Below are positions 35,541 through 48,100 of a stretch of DNA of 64,000 bases, piece after piece. The DNA is from Edolisoma coerulescens (lineage: Eukaryota; Chordata; Aves; Passeriformes; Campephagidae): NCBI GenBank assembly GCA_013397115.1, contig VWZW01001373.1:7348-71347 (forward strand), given 5' to 3'. A program made the position numbers and the translations under genes. Each line of letters opens with the position of its first letter. The stretch's first letter is position 1. The notes under the pieces are model-generated. The model was not told the DNA's origin and ran no database searches. It worked only from the letters and a program-made list of their open reading frames with translations.

Positions 35541-38500
35541 TCAGCATCAGCACAGCTGCCTTTTTGTTGCCAATAGCAGGCCCTGCCAGTAGCTGATTGA
35601 ATCCTGCCAGCTCGTGTCACATGGAATCACATTGGAGCAGGGGCCCCTGCAGCCGAGGGCTGCTGTTCCTACTGCGAGCCAAGAGCGCGCTCCAGTGGAG
35701 CTGAGCTATGCTGTCCAGGCTGTGGCTACCCTGGTGCACTGCCACCTGCCCAAAGTCTGGTTTGGTTTTTGGTGCCTTTTTGGATGTTTTTTAATATGTC
35801 GCTCAGCCAGTACATAACTCTTCCAAAAAAATTTTACTTCCTTCTGTTCATTGCCACTTTTTTTGGGTCTAAATCGGTAGAGCTGCACATATTCCTGTTC
35901 CTTTTGTTGTTTTCTGTGTAAATAGAAAAGAAGAGACAGGGCCACGAGAGAGGATATTTCCTCCAAATTGAGGCCATTACTCTTTTTTTTTTTTTTTTCC
36001 CACTGTTGAACACAATCAGAGTTTCTGTATTTCCATTTGGTCTTGCACATCTAGTTTTTTTATGTTTTATTTTTGTATGTTGATAAAATAATAGGCATGA
36101 GAGTACTATGCTATGCCCATCCTCAACCTAATGGGTGATTTGGTGCCTCTTAATCTGTTCCAGAGCAGAAGTACTAGAAAAGGGTTACAGGCCTTTGTAT
36201 AAACATGAGGTCTCTTGTGTGATACTGCTGTTTGAATAAGTGACTTAAGCTAATGAAGAGTCTGGTCTTGAGATCTACTAATACAAAGGGTTAAATAAAC
36301 TTTGTAAGCTTCCACAGAAAAATAAAAAAAGGATGCACCATGATGCAGGAAAATCAGCAGGAAATATGCATTTGCAGCATTGCAAATAATGGAGTTTAGT
36401 CCTTAGTAATTTGCAAAATTATAGCAAGAGTTCTAAGTGGAACACACAGAATAATAAAATGTGAGTATAAAAGAGTAAAAAAGATACTCTTCTGGTTTAG
36501 GTGAAATCTGGATGTGCTAAGAGCTTGCCTGTGAGATGGGAATTTTGACTTGTCTTCTCTCTGAATCTGTAGTTTGGCTTTTGGAAATCTTATGTTACCT
36601 CTGCACACAGTCACAGTTCTTATTCATACGTGGTCTTTTTCTCCGATGTGAATACAGTTGCCTGTGTCGTGCTGTGCCAAGATAGATACTTGTTATATTG
36701 CTGGGCTAAAGATGTTGTGTTCAGTGGCTCTGAATGAGGTTAAGCTTCCATAAAAGGTGCTGACTGTCAAACTGCCACTTTTCGTTTCAGTGAGAAGCCC
36801 AATAAGGACTGTTTAAATTAAGCTCTCTGCAGTGTACAACCACTTAAATAAATGTTTCATGTTGTCTGTGTGATGCTTTTAAAATATAGCAGATGACTTT
36901 GTAACCACTGCACAGAAAATAAATAATAGAAGGCATTTATGGCAATCAAAGTGTAATTTCTGCTTGCATTTTCATGATGGAACATTCCGTAACAATAATT
37001 TATTTCCCAAATTTGTCCATAGAAAAGATCTCTGTAGCATTGTGGGGTGAGAAATTCTAGTGTTAAGAGTTTGCTTGTGTGAAGTTCATTCCCAGAAATG
37101 GATGCTTGTGAATACTTAATGTATCATTGTGAATGATTATAGAGGCTGCATGTGAATGTTGAGTGTTTATTTGTCCAGGCACTCTTTGCTTCTGTTCTGT
37201 GTTTGTTGTTTGGTAGTAGCATACCTTAATGATGCAAATTAACTAAGAGTAGTCAAGGATTTAAAAAATATTTTTAAGTTCAAACCATTTGGCCATTTTA
37301 CAGCATCTGCATTAGTGTTATCTTGGTGAACTAAACTGCCCTCATAGGAGAGGAATGATCAGACATGAACGAAAATAAGTTTCACCATAACTGATATGGG
37401 TTTGGATGCTGCACAGGTTCTACTTGTATGTGATCAAAATTTAATTCAACCAGGAAGCAGCCTAACAACTCTACCAGGCTGTCTATTGTACCATCAGTAG
37501 CTGCAGATGCCGTAACACTCGTGCCACACGGTAGTGGCCCAGCCCGGTGGAGCCAGCCTCAATAGATGTCTTCTTGCTGTCAGAGGCATGCTGCTGACTG
37601 CAGGATCTTTTTGGTTCCTTACGTCAACGGACTGTGGTGCTTGGAAATGTATGAACACAAAGTAGCGCGCAGATCTAGCAGATTTTCCAATGTGCTAATA
37701 TTCTTGCTCAAATTTCCTTTAAAAAGACATAAAGGGAATGCTTTCTTGATTCTTGATAAAGCCATTGAAATCATTCCTTCTTCATCTGAAGAGAAATCCA
37801 CAGTGTTGAAGTACACATAACTTTTTTTTGTTTGTTTGAAGAGCCTAGTTCAAAAGCTTGCAGTCCTAAACCACGTATTTGTGCTGATCAATGGACTGCA
37901 GAGGACTGGGAAGCTGTATCTATGCCTTCACAACAAAATCTAAAAGGATTTATTGCATTTTGACTTTTGACACTGTTATTCCTGGGAAACTCGGTACCAA
38001 GCTCCCTGCTCCTGTGCAGCGTAAGCAGAGGGATTAACTTAGCATTTAGATTCCAGCTTGTCTCTGGTAAGTAAGCAGTTCTGTGCCTTAAAATGAGAAG
38101 GTACCAAGGAAATGATGGAAAAGAGAGGCTGTGTGGGGTGACAGGCAAACCTTTTGCAGAGAACAGTGCCTGGTGGGTTACAGGAGAAATAGCTTCTCTC
38201 TTTTCATTGCCCTCATTCCATGAGCCCTGAGCTACATGCGAGGGAGAGGTGTTACGCTCAGCCTCTTTCTGTAATGAAACAGCAGAAAGTAACAGCTCCA
38301 GCTCAATTAGATATGAACTACAGAGCTTCTGGGGGCTTTGGGAGGAAATACGTTTATCTGAAACTTTTGGAACTCCAATCTCCCAGTAACTGCTTTTCCG
38401 TGTCTTGTTGAGGGACAGAAGGAGCTCAGCCAACAAGAGGCATTTCCAAAAATCCCATTTGTGCACATCTCCCACTGCTGTGGGAAATCCAACTTCAGCA

Positions 38501-39379
38501 ATGTTATCAAGGGCATTTCATATTGCTCCACTCATCCTAAAACTGCAGGGATGTCCATCCTCAGCTCTTATTCCCCAACTCTTTGGAGGCTGTACTTTCA
38601 AGTATGCACAGTGCTGGTATCACCTGAGAGAAACAAATGATGGGGATTGAATTCAGAAAGAAGGTTTAAAGCTGTGCAAGACGTCAGGGTCTGTCTGTCG
38701 CAGGAACCCTCCTCTCTTGTTGCAATGCAGTGAAAGTGGAGGTTGTGACAAATGCTGTGAAAACCCTTTGATACATAGTCTGCCAAAGCCCTAACCCTTA
38801 CCAGGCTGTCCTAACAGTGCTGTGCTTTCACCCAGCAGTTTAAATAATCAGCAGCCCCTGTGAATTTTTGTGAGTATTTATGGAAAGCTGCTGGTACAAG
38901 GTAACAGAGAGAGAGGGCGTGATGGTGGAGATAACTGCTTGTGATTCTGCAGGAATATCTTTTCCACAATGTCAGTCAGAAAGCAGTATTTCAACCCTCA
39001 CTATACCCTGCCCCAGGTAAACAGGTTGACTTTACTTTTTTTTTTTTTATGGCAATGTTTGCAGAATTTCCTACTCAGTAAATAACAAGGTTATACCAGG
39101 CTTTCTTATTCAAAAAGAGCTCTCCAAAAGCAGGCACAGAAGGGTTTTGGAGAGGAACGCTGTCTTGAAGAGAGGGTGGCCTTTCGGGTTTTAATTCTGC
39201 TTATGTTCAGAGTAGGTGGGGTGACAGCATGACAGAATCGTAGCCATGGCACAGCTGAAATAGTTAATGGTCTTATCTCAGCTCTGTGATGACTGAGGTC
39301 TTACTTCAGTAAAGCCCATCCTCAGGTCTGTACCATTTATGCAGTAGGCTTATTTCTGAAGGGGGCTCTGGCTTGTACT
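35541..39379 (+). other. KCNIP1 intron, non-coding stretch
   Basis: The stretch holds a T16 run at 35983-35998 and a T13 run at 39036-39048. A 195-codon minus-strand open frame at 37888-38475 is the longest frame outside the CR1 copy. It contains no recognised motif and looks like chance openness. No exon was identified. Confidence 0.5.
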
Positions 39380-39440
39380 CTTATTTCATAGATGTAGAAG
39401 CTGAGGGACAAAGCAAAGAAAATGAGCCTTTGGCCAGAAT
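39380..39440 (-). repeat. Possible ancient MIR-type SINE remnant
   Basis: TTATTTCATAGATGTAGAAG followed by CTGAGGGACAAAG resembles the reverse complement of the MIR core and tail region. Only about 60 bases align by eye. Divergence is high, and chance similarity cannot be excluded. Confidence 0.3.
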
Positions 39441-41059
39441 GTTTATTTTCAGCAAAGTTGGGTGTAAATCTCTAATGGAAAGTCCCAGACCTTGTAGCCA
39501 GGCTTAAGAGTATTTGTTACACTTTGTTTGGCTTTTGCTGGATTAGAGTGAACAAGAGAACAACATGCTGCATTTTGGTGTGTTCGTTATAATGAATATT
39601 ATGTATTATAGTAATTATTTCATTACATTCAGGGACTGATGTTTAAGATTTTGAGCTTTCAATAGAACATATCACTCAGAAAACTGTGCCTGCTTTTACT
39701 CTTATCTAATTTGCCTGCAGCAATAGATGAAGTGAGCATGGGTTATTCTTTATCTACATAGCTTTTGTTTATTATCTTTTCCCATTAATTGCTTTTCTTT
39801 TCCTTCTGTCTTCAAAAATGAAATTTGAATTAAAAATAATGGAATTTAAAAGCGCTCCCACAGTCAGATACAGCAATCATTTGAAGGTGTTGTGAGTTTA
39901 TGCGTTACACATAAACAAAAGAGCTGTATCAGTGCCTGTGGCGTGCCACATCTCTGAATGCATTTTCAGGCTCGGCAGCATGGAGCTCAGATTTGCCCTC
40001 TTGGAGCAGAGCTGGAGAAACATCATTCTATCAACCTTCTTTTACAGGCAATGAACCAATGAAGTGCTGGATATGTGTAAGTTTATCGTTTACTCATCGG
40101 TGTTGTCTTAAGGGTCTTTAGAAACAACTGAGCCATGTACAGTCTGGACTGTGAGTTTTGGGAGCTTAGCTTCCTGCTGAAAGACTAGAGCAGCCTAGGA
40201 AGTGGGAGGTGCTGTAAGAGGCATGCTCCAGTATCAGTTATTTGCACAGAATTGCTCATTCCTTCCTGATGCTAGAGCTGCCCATCTGAAGAGCTCTTGC
40301 TTAAGTCGAAATATCCTTCAGAGTCTTTCAGATAGGCTATTATTCATCTGGTTGCTAAAAAAAAGTTGCAGAAATCCCCTGTTGAAATTCAGTGGATCTC
40401 CCTCCACTGCTTTTGATATTTGTAGCCATAGCTTTTGGGCATCTAAGTCTTTAGCAAGCCCATCTGTGTGTGGGTGTTGTGACAAAAAGAAATGCTGCTA
40501 TTTCTGCATTACGGATGAAAAATAAAAATCATCACACAAGGTTTGTGTTCCTGAGGAGGGCAGCTTGGGTTGTGGGGCCTTTGTTCTGTCCCTTGGAAAA
40601 TTCTCTGTTCCTGTGACCATAATTCTGCTGTCCAGGCTCTGAAGCAGCTGTTTTCTATCTCAGGTTAACTCTGTTTATGGCAGCACCGACCTATTGTGTG
40701 AAATCAGCTGTATTTTTTACAGGGCTTTAAATCCTAGAGCTGCTGATACACTTTCTCAGGATTCAAATACCCATAATTCTCCTTCTTTTACTTCCATTTC
40801 TAAATAAAATAAACTGAATTCAACAAAAAGTGCTTCAATTTTGTCTGAAGACCACCAGCATTAGGAACAAGTAGGCGTGATGCATAATAACTACAGCAAT
40901 TCAAATGTCATTTCCTAACTGTTATTTGTAGATAAATGTGAGGCTGGGACTTACAGAAACCCTTGCCTGTTTTTGCAGAAGCCTTGCAGCTGCATGATTT
41001 TGTTCAGTTCTTTTTAACTCTGCAACCCCTAAAATGTTGTTTCTTGGCCACGAGTGTTG

Positions 41060-41155
41060 CCCTGCTGGGTTAGATCAGATGCCCTTTAGACTCAGTAGCC
41101 TGTTTTAGGTGGTGTGGATATCAGGTGCCATAGAAAGGCTGCTAGAGTATGGCAA
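41060..41155 (+). repeat. Possible ancient sauropsid interspersed repeat remnant
   Basis: The run GCCCTGCTGGGTTAGATCAG, then AGCCTGTTTTAGGTGGTG and ATCAGGTGCCATAGAAAGG, recalls a repeat common in turtle, crocodile and bird genomes with the theme CTGGGTCAGACCAG, AGTATCCTGT and CCAGATGCTTCAGA. The match is degenerate and from memory. Confidence 0.4.
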
Positions 41156-43410
41156 TCATATCCAGGTACTTCTCTCAATAAACTGCTAATCTCTAGAGAT
41201 CAGTAATCTAGAAATTTATTGAATTCTAGAAGCAAGAATTTAATAAGACTTCATGCATTGCTTTTTGTTCTAAGAGGATTTTTTTGTCACTTTTTGACCC
41301 AGTATGTATTTATTACATGCAACAGCTGTGGGAAGGATATTCCCAGCTTAATTATGTAATACCCAGTGAAATACCTTGCCTGTGCTCAGTCTCCTGTCTC
41401 AGATTTGTTTGATGGCTGATTCTAGCTTTAAATATTTGGGTAACTTTTGTAGTCTAAGGCTTTCTTGTCTGCACTGAACATAAGACACTCAACACTGTGG
41501 CCTGGGGTTGCAGTTGGACTGTACTGTATGTAAAACAGCCATCGCAGGCTTTTGTAGCAGTTTGAAAGCAGAGCGGTGATGGATACTTCTGTGTGGAGAG
41601 GGTTTCAGAAGATCAGTAGATGAGCAAATGTGATTTTTTTGAAAGGATTGCTAGGCTGAATGTTTTTTCTCCATCTCCTAGACACTCAGAAAGATTTGGT
41701 GTCATCTTCTTTTGCCCTGACCCATGTAAAGGTGTGTGGTTTCACATGCCTTCAAGTGCAAGAGCTGCCACAGAAACAGACTGTTAGATAACATAACATT
41801 TCCTAGCAGAGAAGCTCTGGGTACTGGGAGTATGACTGCCCTTTTCATTTGGATTTCTCCTTGCTTACCCCATGAGCACATACATCCACTGCTGCAAGAC
41901 TCTCAGCTAGTCCCTCTTGCATTTCCTCAGCCTAGGAGTTGGAAATTCCTAGGTATTCAAAAGGCAGAAGACAGTGCTCTCTGCTGTCTGCATGCTGTAA
42001 GCCATCCCGGTGGAAAGAAGAGGCTGCCTGAGGGCTTAGGACAGACCCCGCAGCACAAGCTGAGGCGCCCAGGAAGAGGCTATGCTTCCACAGCCCTGGC
42101 CTATGCTCTATAGGGCACAGGCTGAGCTTAGACTTGGATTTTAGGCTGTTGATTGCAACAGAGCAACTGTATTTCTTATTCAGCTTTCTAGGGAGTAAAT
42201 ATTTGGTTCAGATCACTTTGCAATTTGAACAGGGAACAGAATGAGGCGTGAGGAAAGGGTAATAATGAATGTCATTTAGAAATCATTCATATGTAGCATA
42301 AATTATAAGTTAATAGAAACGAGAGCGAAGGCCTGAATGTAATTCAGTACAAACACACTTTAAGCTATGCAAGTCGATGCATTTTGCAGTGAGGTGCCAG
42401 AGCCATGGGGACTCTGGAACTCTGTTGCCCTCGCACCCCGCACAGCACCTTCAGGGCAGCAGTTGGGATGGGCCAAGGGTGGCTCACCAGGGAAAGCAGT
42501 GATTTGCCACCAGGGATGGGAAGGACACGGTGTCCAGAGGCTTCCCCGGGGCTGGTGGCTGTGCTGGCTGCAGTGCCACTCGCCCAGGCACTTTGTGGTT
42601 TCTACAGCAGAGGGTAGTGTTACCTGTGTCTGGAAACAGAGACTGCTTCAAAATGACGGTTCTATTCAGCCTGCTTATTTCAAGGTGACGTGGAGTTGTT
42701 AAATATTTATGGCAGATGTATATATGCATCTTCATTGCTTTACTGAAAATATTTTTTCTGTGAAGGAGATACACAACCCATTAGCTCTTTAATTCTGTAT
42801 CACAATGGTGATATTTAGCTTGTAAAGCTTCCTAGGCTGCTGTTTTCTGAGAGCATTCTTGTATCAACTATAGTAGCTTCCTCTGGTAGCATTTTACTCA
42901 CTGCTTTATTTTGGGTAGAATTTTATTTTTTCAAATATCACACTTTTTACAGAAATGCATTTCCTCTGATGACTGCCTCCCACGTGCATGAGATCAAATT
43001 TGCAGTATAACCTAATCAAAGACAACCATGTAATTATTGTTCCCAGTTGCTCAGCACCCCTGGTAGTTGATTCTGGGATCTCCATCCTGGCAGGGAGCTG
43101 TGGACAGGAGCCGCCCACCTCACATGTGCCCCTGGTCCTGCAGCCTCTGGGCAGTGCTGCGCACAGAGGCCGGCTGATGCTGCGGTGCCCCAGGTGACGT
43201 GTTGTTTGACTTGGCAGAGGAGTGTTGGTAGTTGGTTTTTGAGGAAATGGTGATGGCTCCCAGCCAGCTAAAGGCTGAAGTCCTTGAGCCAAGGTATGGG
43301 CTCCAGTATGCCTCTAGCATCAGCCATGTCCTTATTGGGCTAATAGGGACCCGCAAAAGCCACTTGCTCACCCCCCTCTGCGTCTGGACAGAGGGGAGAA
43401 AGTATCTGTG
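41156..43410 (+). other. KCNIP1 intron, non-coding stretch
   Basis: Intronic DNA with a somewhat GC-richer part at about 41980-42110 and 42400-42600. Open frames of 100-128 codons occur there on both strands, as expected from higher GC content. None shows a recognisable domain. Confidence 0.45.
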
Positions 43411-44265
43411 CCAGTGCCTCAACACCCTCACAGGGAAGAATTTCTTCCTAACATCTAATCCAAACCTACTCTATTCTAGTTTGAAGCCATTCACCCTTGT
43501 CCTGTCACTACAATTCCTGATGTAGAGACCCTCTCTGGCTTCCCTCTAGGCCTCCTTCAGGTATTGGAAGGTGCCGTGAGGTTTCCACACAACCTTCTCT
43601 TCTCCAGCCTGCACAGCCCCAGCTCTCCCAGCCCGTATCCGTAGGGGAGGTGCTCCAGTCTCTGTTGGAACTTTGTGGCCTTCTCTGGACTTGCTCCAAC
43701 AGTTCCATGTCCTTCTTATGTCGGGGGCCCGAGAACTGTGTGCAGTGCTCCAGCTGGGGTCTCAGGAGGGCAGAGTGGAGGGGGAGAATCCCCTCCCTCG
43801 ACCTGCTGGCCACGCTCCTTTGGATGCAGCCTGGGACTCCCTTGGTTTCTAGGCTGGGAGCACTCAGTGCCAGCTCATGGTGAACTTTTCATCAGCCATC
43901 ACAAGTCCATCTCCCAGGGCTGCTCTCAGTCACTTCTCTGCCCAACCTGTCTGTGTATCTGGGATTGCCCTGACCCATGTGCATGACCCTGTGTTTTGCT
44001 TTGTTGAGCTTCACAAGGTTTGCACAGGCCCCACCTCTCCAGACTGTAAGGGTCCCCCTGGATCCATCCCTCCCCTCCAGAGTGTAACTTCACCACACAG
44101 CTTGGTGTTACTGGCAAAATTGCTGAGAGTGTACACAATCCTATTGTCCAATCTGCCACAAAGATTTTGAACGGTATCATCCCCAAGACCAATCCCTGAG
44201 GGACACCACTTGTCATCGGTCTCCACGTGGACAGTGAGGTGTTGACCAGAACTCTTTGATTGATC
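43411..44265 (-). mobile_element. CR1 LINE fragment with degenerate reverse transcriptase
   Basis: An 855-base minus-strand CR1 copy covering the end of the reverse transcriptase and the C-terminal region of ORF2. On the minus strand it reads SGVPQGLVLG near 44190-44210, followed after a frameshift by TLSNFASNTKLCG. The family's catalytic FADD is thus FASN here, so both active-site aspartates are lost. Plus-strand phrases such as CTTGCTCCAACAGTTCCATG and CCTCGACCTGCTGGCCACGC are typical of inverted CR1. It is truncated near 44265 (5' side), and its 3' terminal octamer repeats were not seen at the left end. Confidence 0.88.
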
Positions 44266-46422
44266 AGGTATTTAACACGAAGCCCTTTTGCACCTTACAT
44301 ATCTCAGTAAAAGTTCTTTGTTTAATGAATAACATTTTTCTCACTCCTGCAGCAACAGAACTGTGCTGATGGTGCTAAGAGCTCTGAGGTGCTAGAAATG
44401 AGCTACTGAGGGACAGAAAGACAGCAATGTATGGTCTAGTTTTTTGGGATTTTGGTTTTGTTTTCTGAAGAGTACTTGGAAATATTCATGACCATGCAAA
44501 GAATACTTGTCTGTACCTATCATGTAATTTTTCGTAGCTAAATGTTTACCTTCCTAAAGCAAATACTACAGCCAGGCCTGTAGTACTGAAATTTTACCAT
44601 GGGGAACAGCTGAGCCTGCTCTGCGTAAACCTCGGCTCCTCAGGCAATGAGCTACTCTGTTACAGCTGGAGGCAGTGGTAGCTCTGGGCCTCTGGATAAG
44701 TGTAGGCATCCAGGGGAGTATCGCAACCACAATCTCTCTGTGTGTTTCTAGAGCATAAAAAATTGTCTGAACAACAAAGTCTGTGTAAGATTGCTGGTGG
44801 ATAATCTTCAAGGTTCCCTTCTGCAAGAGCAGCAGGGAGAAGATTGTCCTACTTGCTCAAGAAAGCAGCAACATGCCTAACTGGATTCAGATTTCTTTTG
44901 ATTCATGCCTTTGCTTTTCTCCTTGGATGATTTGCTTATCACTTTCTGCATTTGTTTCATTTTTCGCTCACTTCTGGACAGTTTAGGCATGTTGCAAAAG
45001 AGGAATTTTTTCTACTGAAAAGTGAGAAAACAATTCTTGTCTGCAAAGTTTTGAGCAAAATTGATAGTTATTGCCAGGAGAGGTCAAGAAGTTCCTCTGA
45101 GAGGCTAAACAACCCAGCTGCCCAGAGGAGGTCCTAGAAAAACGTGCTTCTTTCCCAGGATGTCCCTGTCTGCTGTCCTAGATGACTTCCATCTGCTTCT
45201 TAATTGCACCTGCCTGTGGTCTGGCATATAGCTGCCAAGCAGGGTATTTTTTTCGAATTCATGTCTCACTTTGCACTTCATGAATATATAATTTCTTCCA
45301 TTTGGCTCCCACAGTTATCCTGCATGGTTCTGCTGTAGTGAAGAGGGATGCCAGGTACCATAGATGTGCTCCTTTCATCATGAAGGCATAAGCAAATGAA
45401 CTCAAGGATGGGGAGGAGGAGTCATGTGTCACACAGTGAGAAGGCACAGTTGTGCTGTCATCTATACATCATTTCCACAGCTTTCTCCAGTCTTGCATTC
45501 CTGAAATTCAGGTTTCCTCTTTCTTCGTATGAGATTCTGCTTGTGGTTCCATTTGGCCAGGATACTGATGAAACTCAGAATCTGTGTTAATAATTGGGTT
45601 CATTGAAATTCATTAACTTTTTAACTGAACTTCAGAGTAATTCCACCAATTTTTGCTGACTTTTATGTTGGGTCAGCAAGTCCCTTTTTGTCATGCAGAA
45701 CTCATTAATTTCAGTAAAATTTTGTTTTGAAGTTTCGTATTCACTCACACCCCTAATAGGAAACAGAAAGTACAAAGTACCAATTAAAACCATTAAGTTT
45801 CTTTCTGCATAAGTGTGTATGGTGATGTCCTTTGGCAGGCTGTGTCCTGGCAGCAAGGAGAAATGTCTGCTCTTGCTGCAGTAACACAGCTGTTTTCGAA
45901 AGGGTCACATCAATATCCTCTTTGTGCAAATTTGATTGTTCATATTCAAGTTTCTGGTTTATGTTTATTTGAACCTAAGTATATGGTCTGAGTTTTCCAA
46001 AACTCGTGTGTACAAGTGTAATCTTTGAATTACAAGCAAGACAGTGAAGTGACATACTGCTCCCATGAGCCTGGGAGAGCTGGAGAGTGTGAGCTGTGGT
46101 GTCCGCTTGCTAAGTTTGAAATGTGCTGAGGAAATCATGACCTGAGATGTTTAGAACTGCTTGAAGGGTTTTGAAGCCACATTCCTTTTTAAATAAATGG
46201 TATAAACTCTCTTAACTTTAAGAAAGTCAATAGCACATAAGCAGTGGTGACACGAGCAGCAATGCCCTGTGATCACGTGCATAACTCCAGACGGAGTAAA
46301 TGTGGGCTGGCCTTGTCCTGCTGCTGTAATCCTACTGACCTTCAGAGCTTTCTGTGGGGTTCTGTGTTTTCCTGGGACTTTGTAATTGTGTCCCACATGG
46401 GTTTGGGGTCTGAGTAATTGTT

Positions 46423-46458
46423 TTTTGTCTCATAGTGTCTTTTTGTCTCATAGTATCT
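46423..46458. repeat. 18-bp tandem duplication
   Basis: Two adjacent copies of TTTTGTCTCATAGTRTCT differ at one base (G in the first, A in the second). This is a recent-looking local duplication. Confidence 0.8.
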
Positions 46459-48071
46459 GTTCACTGAACCAAGCCAAAAGCTACACATGCTTTTAGTCCT
46501 AATATTCTCACTCTTTCGAACAAACCTAGCTGCACATCTTTACCTTCCCACTGTAGCTTGTATTTGACTCAGTCTTTCAGTAGGAACTGTCCTTATGTTT
46601 TATTTTTTATTTCACCATTTTATTGGGTTTTTAATTCAGACGTCAACAAGATTTTCAAGTTGAGCTCCAAGCACTGATATTTAATTCATAGAGTCCTGTC
46701 GAATAATGTTGTATTATGTCTGCTGAGAGTACCAAGGCATCATCTCAGCTCTTGCTTTCTCAGACTGTTGACAGCCGAACCTCCTGGCTGTCCCTGTGCA
46801 CCTGTCCTCTGCATCTGCGCTACTGGTAGACTCCATTTTTTTAATGGTTATTTCCATAGCTTTGGTACAGAGTTTTTGAAATGCTGGAAATTATTTGGGG
46901 CTTTACTTTTGCTGTATCTTTTGCAATACTTCCTTTTGCATTTCTCTTGCATTTTGACCTGTGAAATTCCTTCTGAATTCTTACAGTTATGATCTTCTGG
47001 TTTTCAGTTTCCTCTTAAAATGGTGAGACTAACCTAGTTTCACCTTGCTTTCACTATAGCATTTCATTCAACACAACAATTTTTCTGAAAGCAAAACCAG
47101 CCTTGCTTGTAGACCTGTATTGGACAGTATCTCTTCTCTGAGCACAGTCCCTGTCTTATAAGAAAAGCTGCCAAAGTATAGTGGTTTTGTCTTGTTAATT
47201 TAAGAGCAGCCAAAAATGCTTCAGCAGGCTCTCCTTCCTCCTGCAGGAGTCCTTAATATTCCAATCTCCCAACAAGGAAATTCTGTATTGCAATATTCTT
47301 AAGACTTGCAAACCTGAGGCTAATAGCTTGCCCTCTCCTCCTGGTTTACTTGAATGATATTTAGAAGATCAATTATCTTCAGGGCTTCAGGGCAACATTT
47401 ATGAAATATCACCGTTTTCTGTGTGTTTCCATTGTGCTTGAGTCCATCTGCTTTCTTGTGGATAACAGGGATCTATTTAAATGTTCCAGGATTTTGAAAT
47501 TTCACCAGTGATTTTTACTTATCTAGGAGCTTTAATTGGTCTACTTCTCATTTCTTTTTATTCAGAGTTAACTGTTAGGGGTTTTTTTTACCCTCCCTCT
47601 GATCTTCGCTTTTCAAAGTTTTGTTGTGAGGTCCCATTTTTTCTTAAGGCAGGGTCTGTTCCAATTTCAGACGGTAACAGAGGTGGGAGGTGACGCCTCA
47701 GTCCATGGAGGTGTCTGTGTTCCTAGGGTCTCATATCCTTTTAACTAGATCTAGTAAATGTAAGCATCTCAGTCATGTATAATTAAGTTGTCATATGTCG
47801 AGACAGATGCTTATGAAGGGAATGTTACAAAAAGAAGAGAACTAAAGGACCCTTATCAATGCTTCTTCCTTAGCAGAAGGGTGTAACTCCTTTTAAAAGA
47901 AGGGAGTTTTTATCTGCCACAAAGCTCAACTTATTTTTGAGGTGAAGTTGGAAGGCTGGAGACCAGAAGTTGTTATGCGGGACTATAGTCTTCCCAAATC
48001 TAGTCAGGTGATAGTTCATCGAGGCTGCAAATGCTGACACTTACTGTTCACCAGGGAAATACTATTTGCTT

Positions 48072-48100
48072 CAGAATTCAGCTTAGAACAGAATTCAGCT
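48072..48100. repeat. Direct repeat CAGAATTCAGCT
   Basis: The 12-mer occurs at 48072-48083 and again at 48089-48100, with a period of 17 bases. It is probably a small local duplication. Confidence 0.7.

Noticed and set aside
43508..44216. Several plus- and minus-strand open frames of about 100 codons
   Set aside because: All lie within the minus-strand CR1 fragment and are pieces or shadows of its decayed ORF2.
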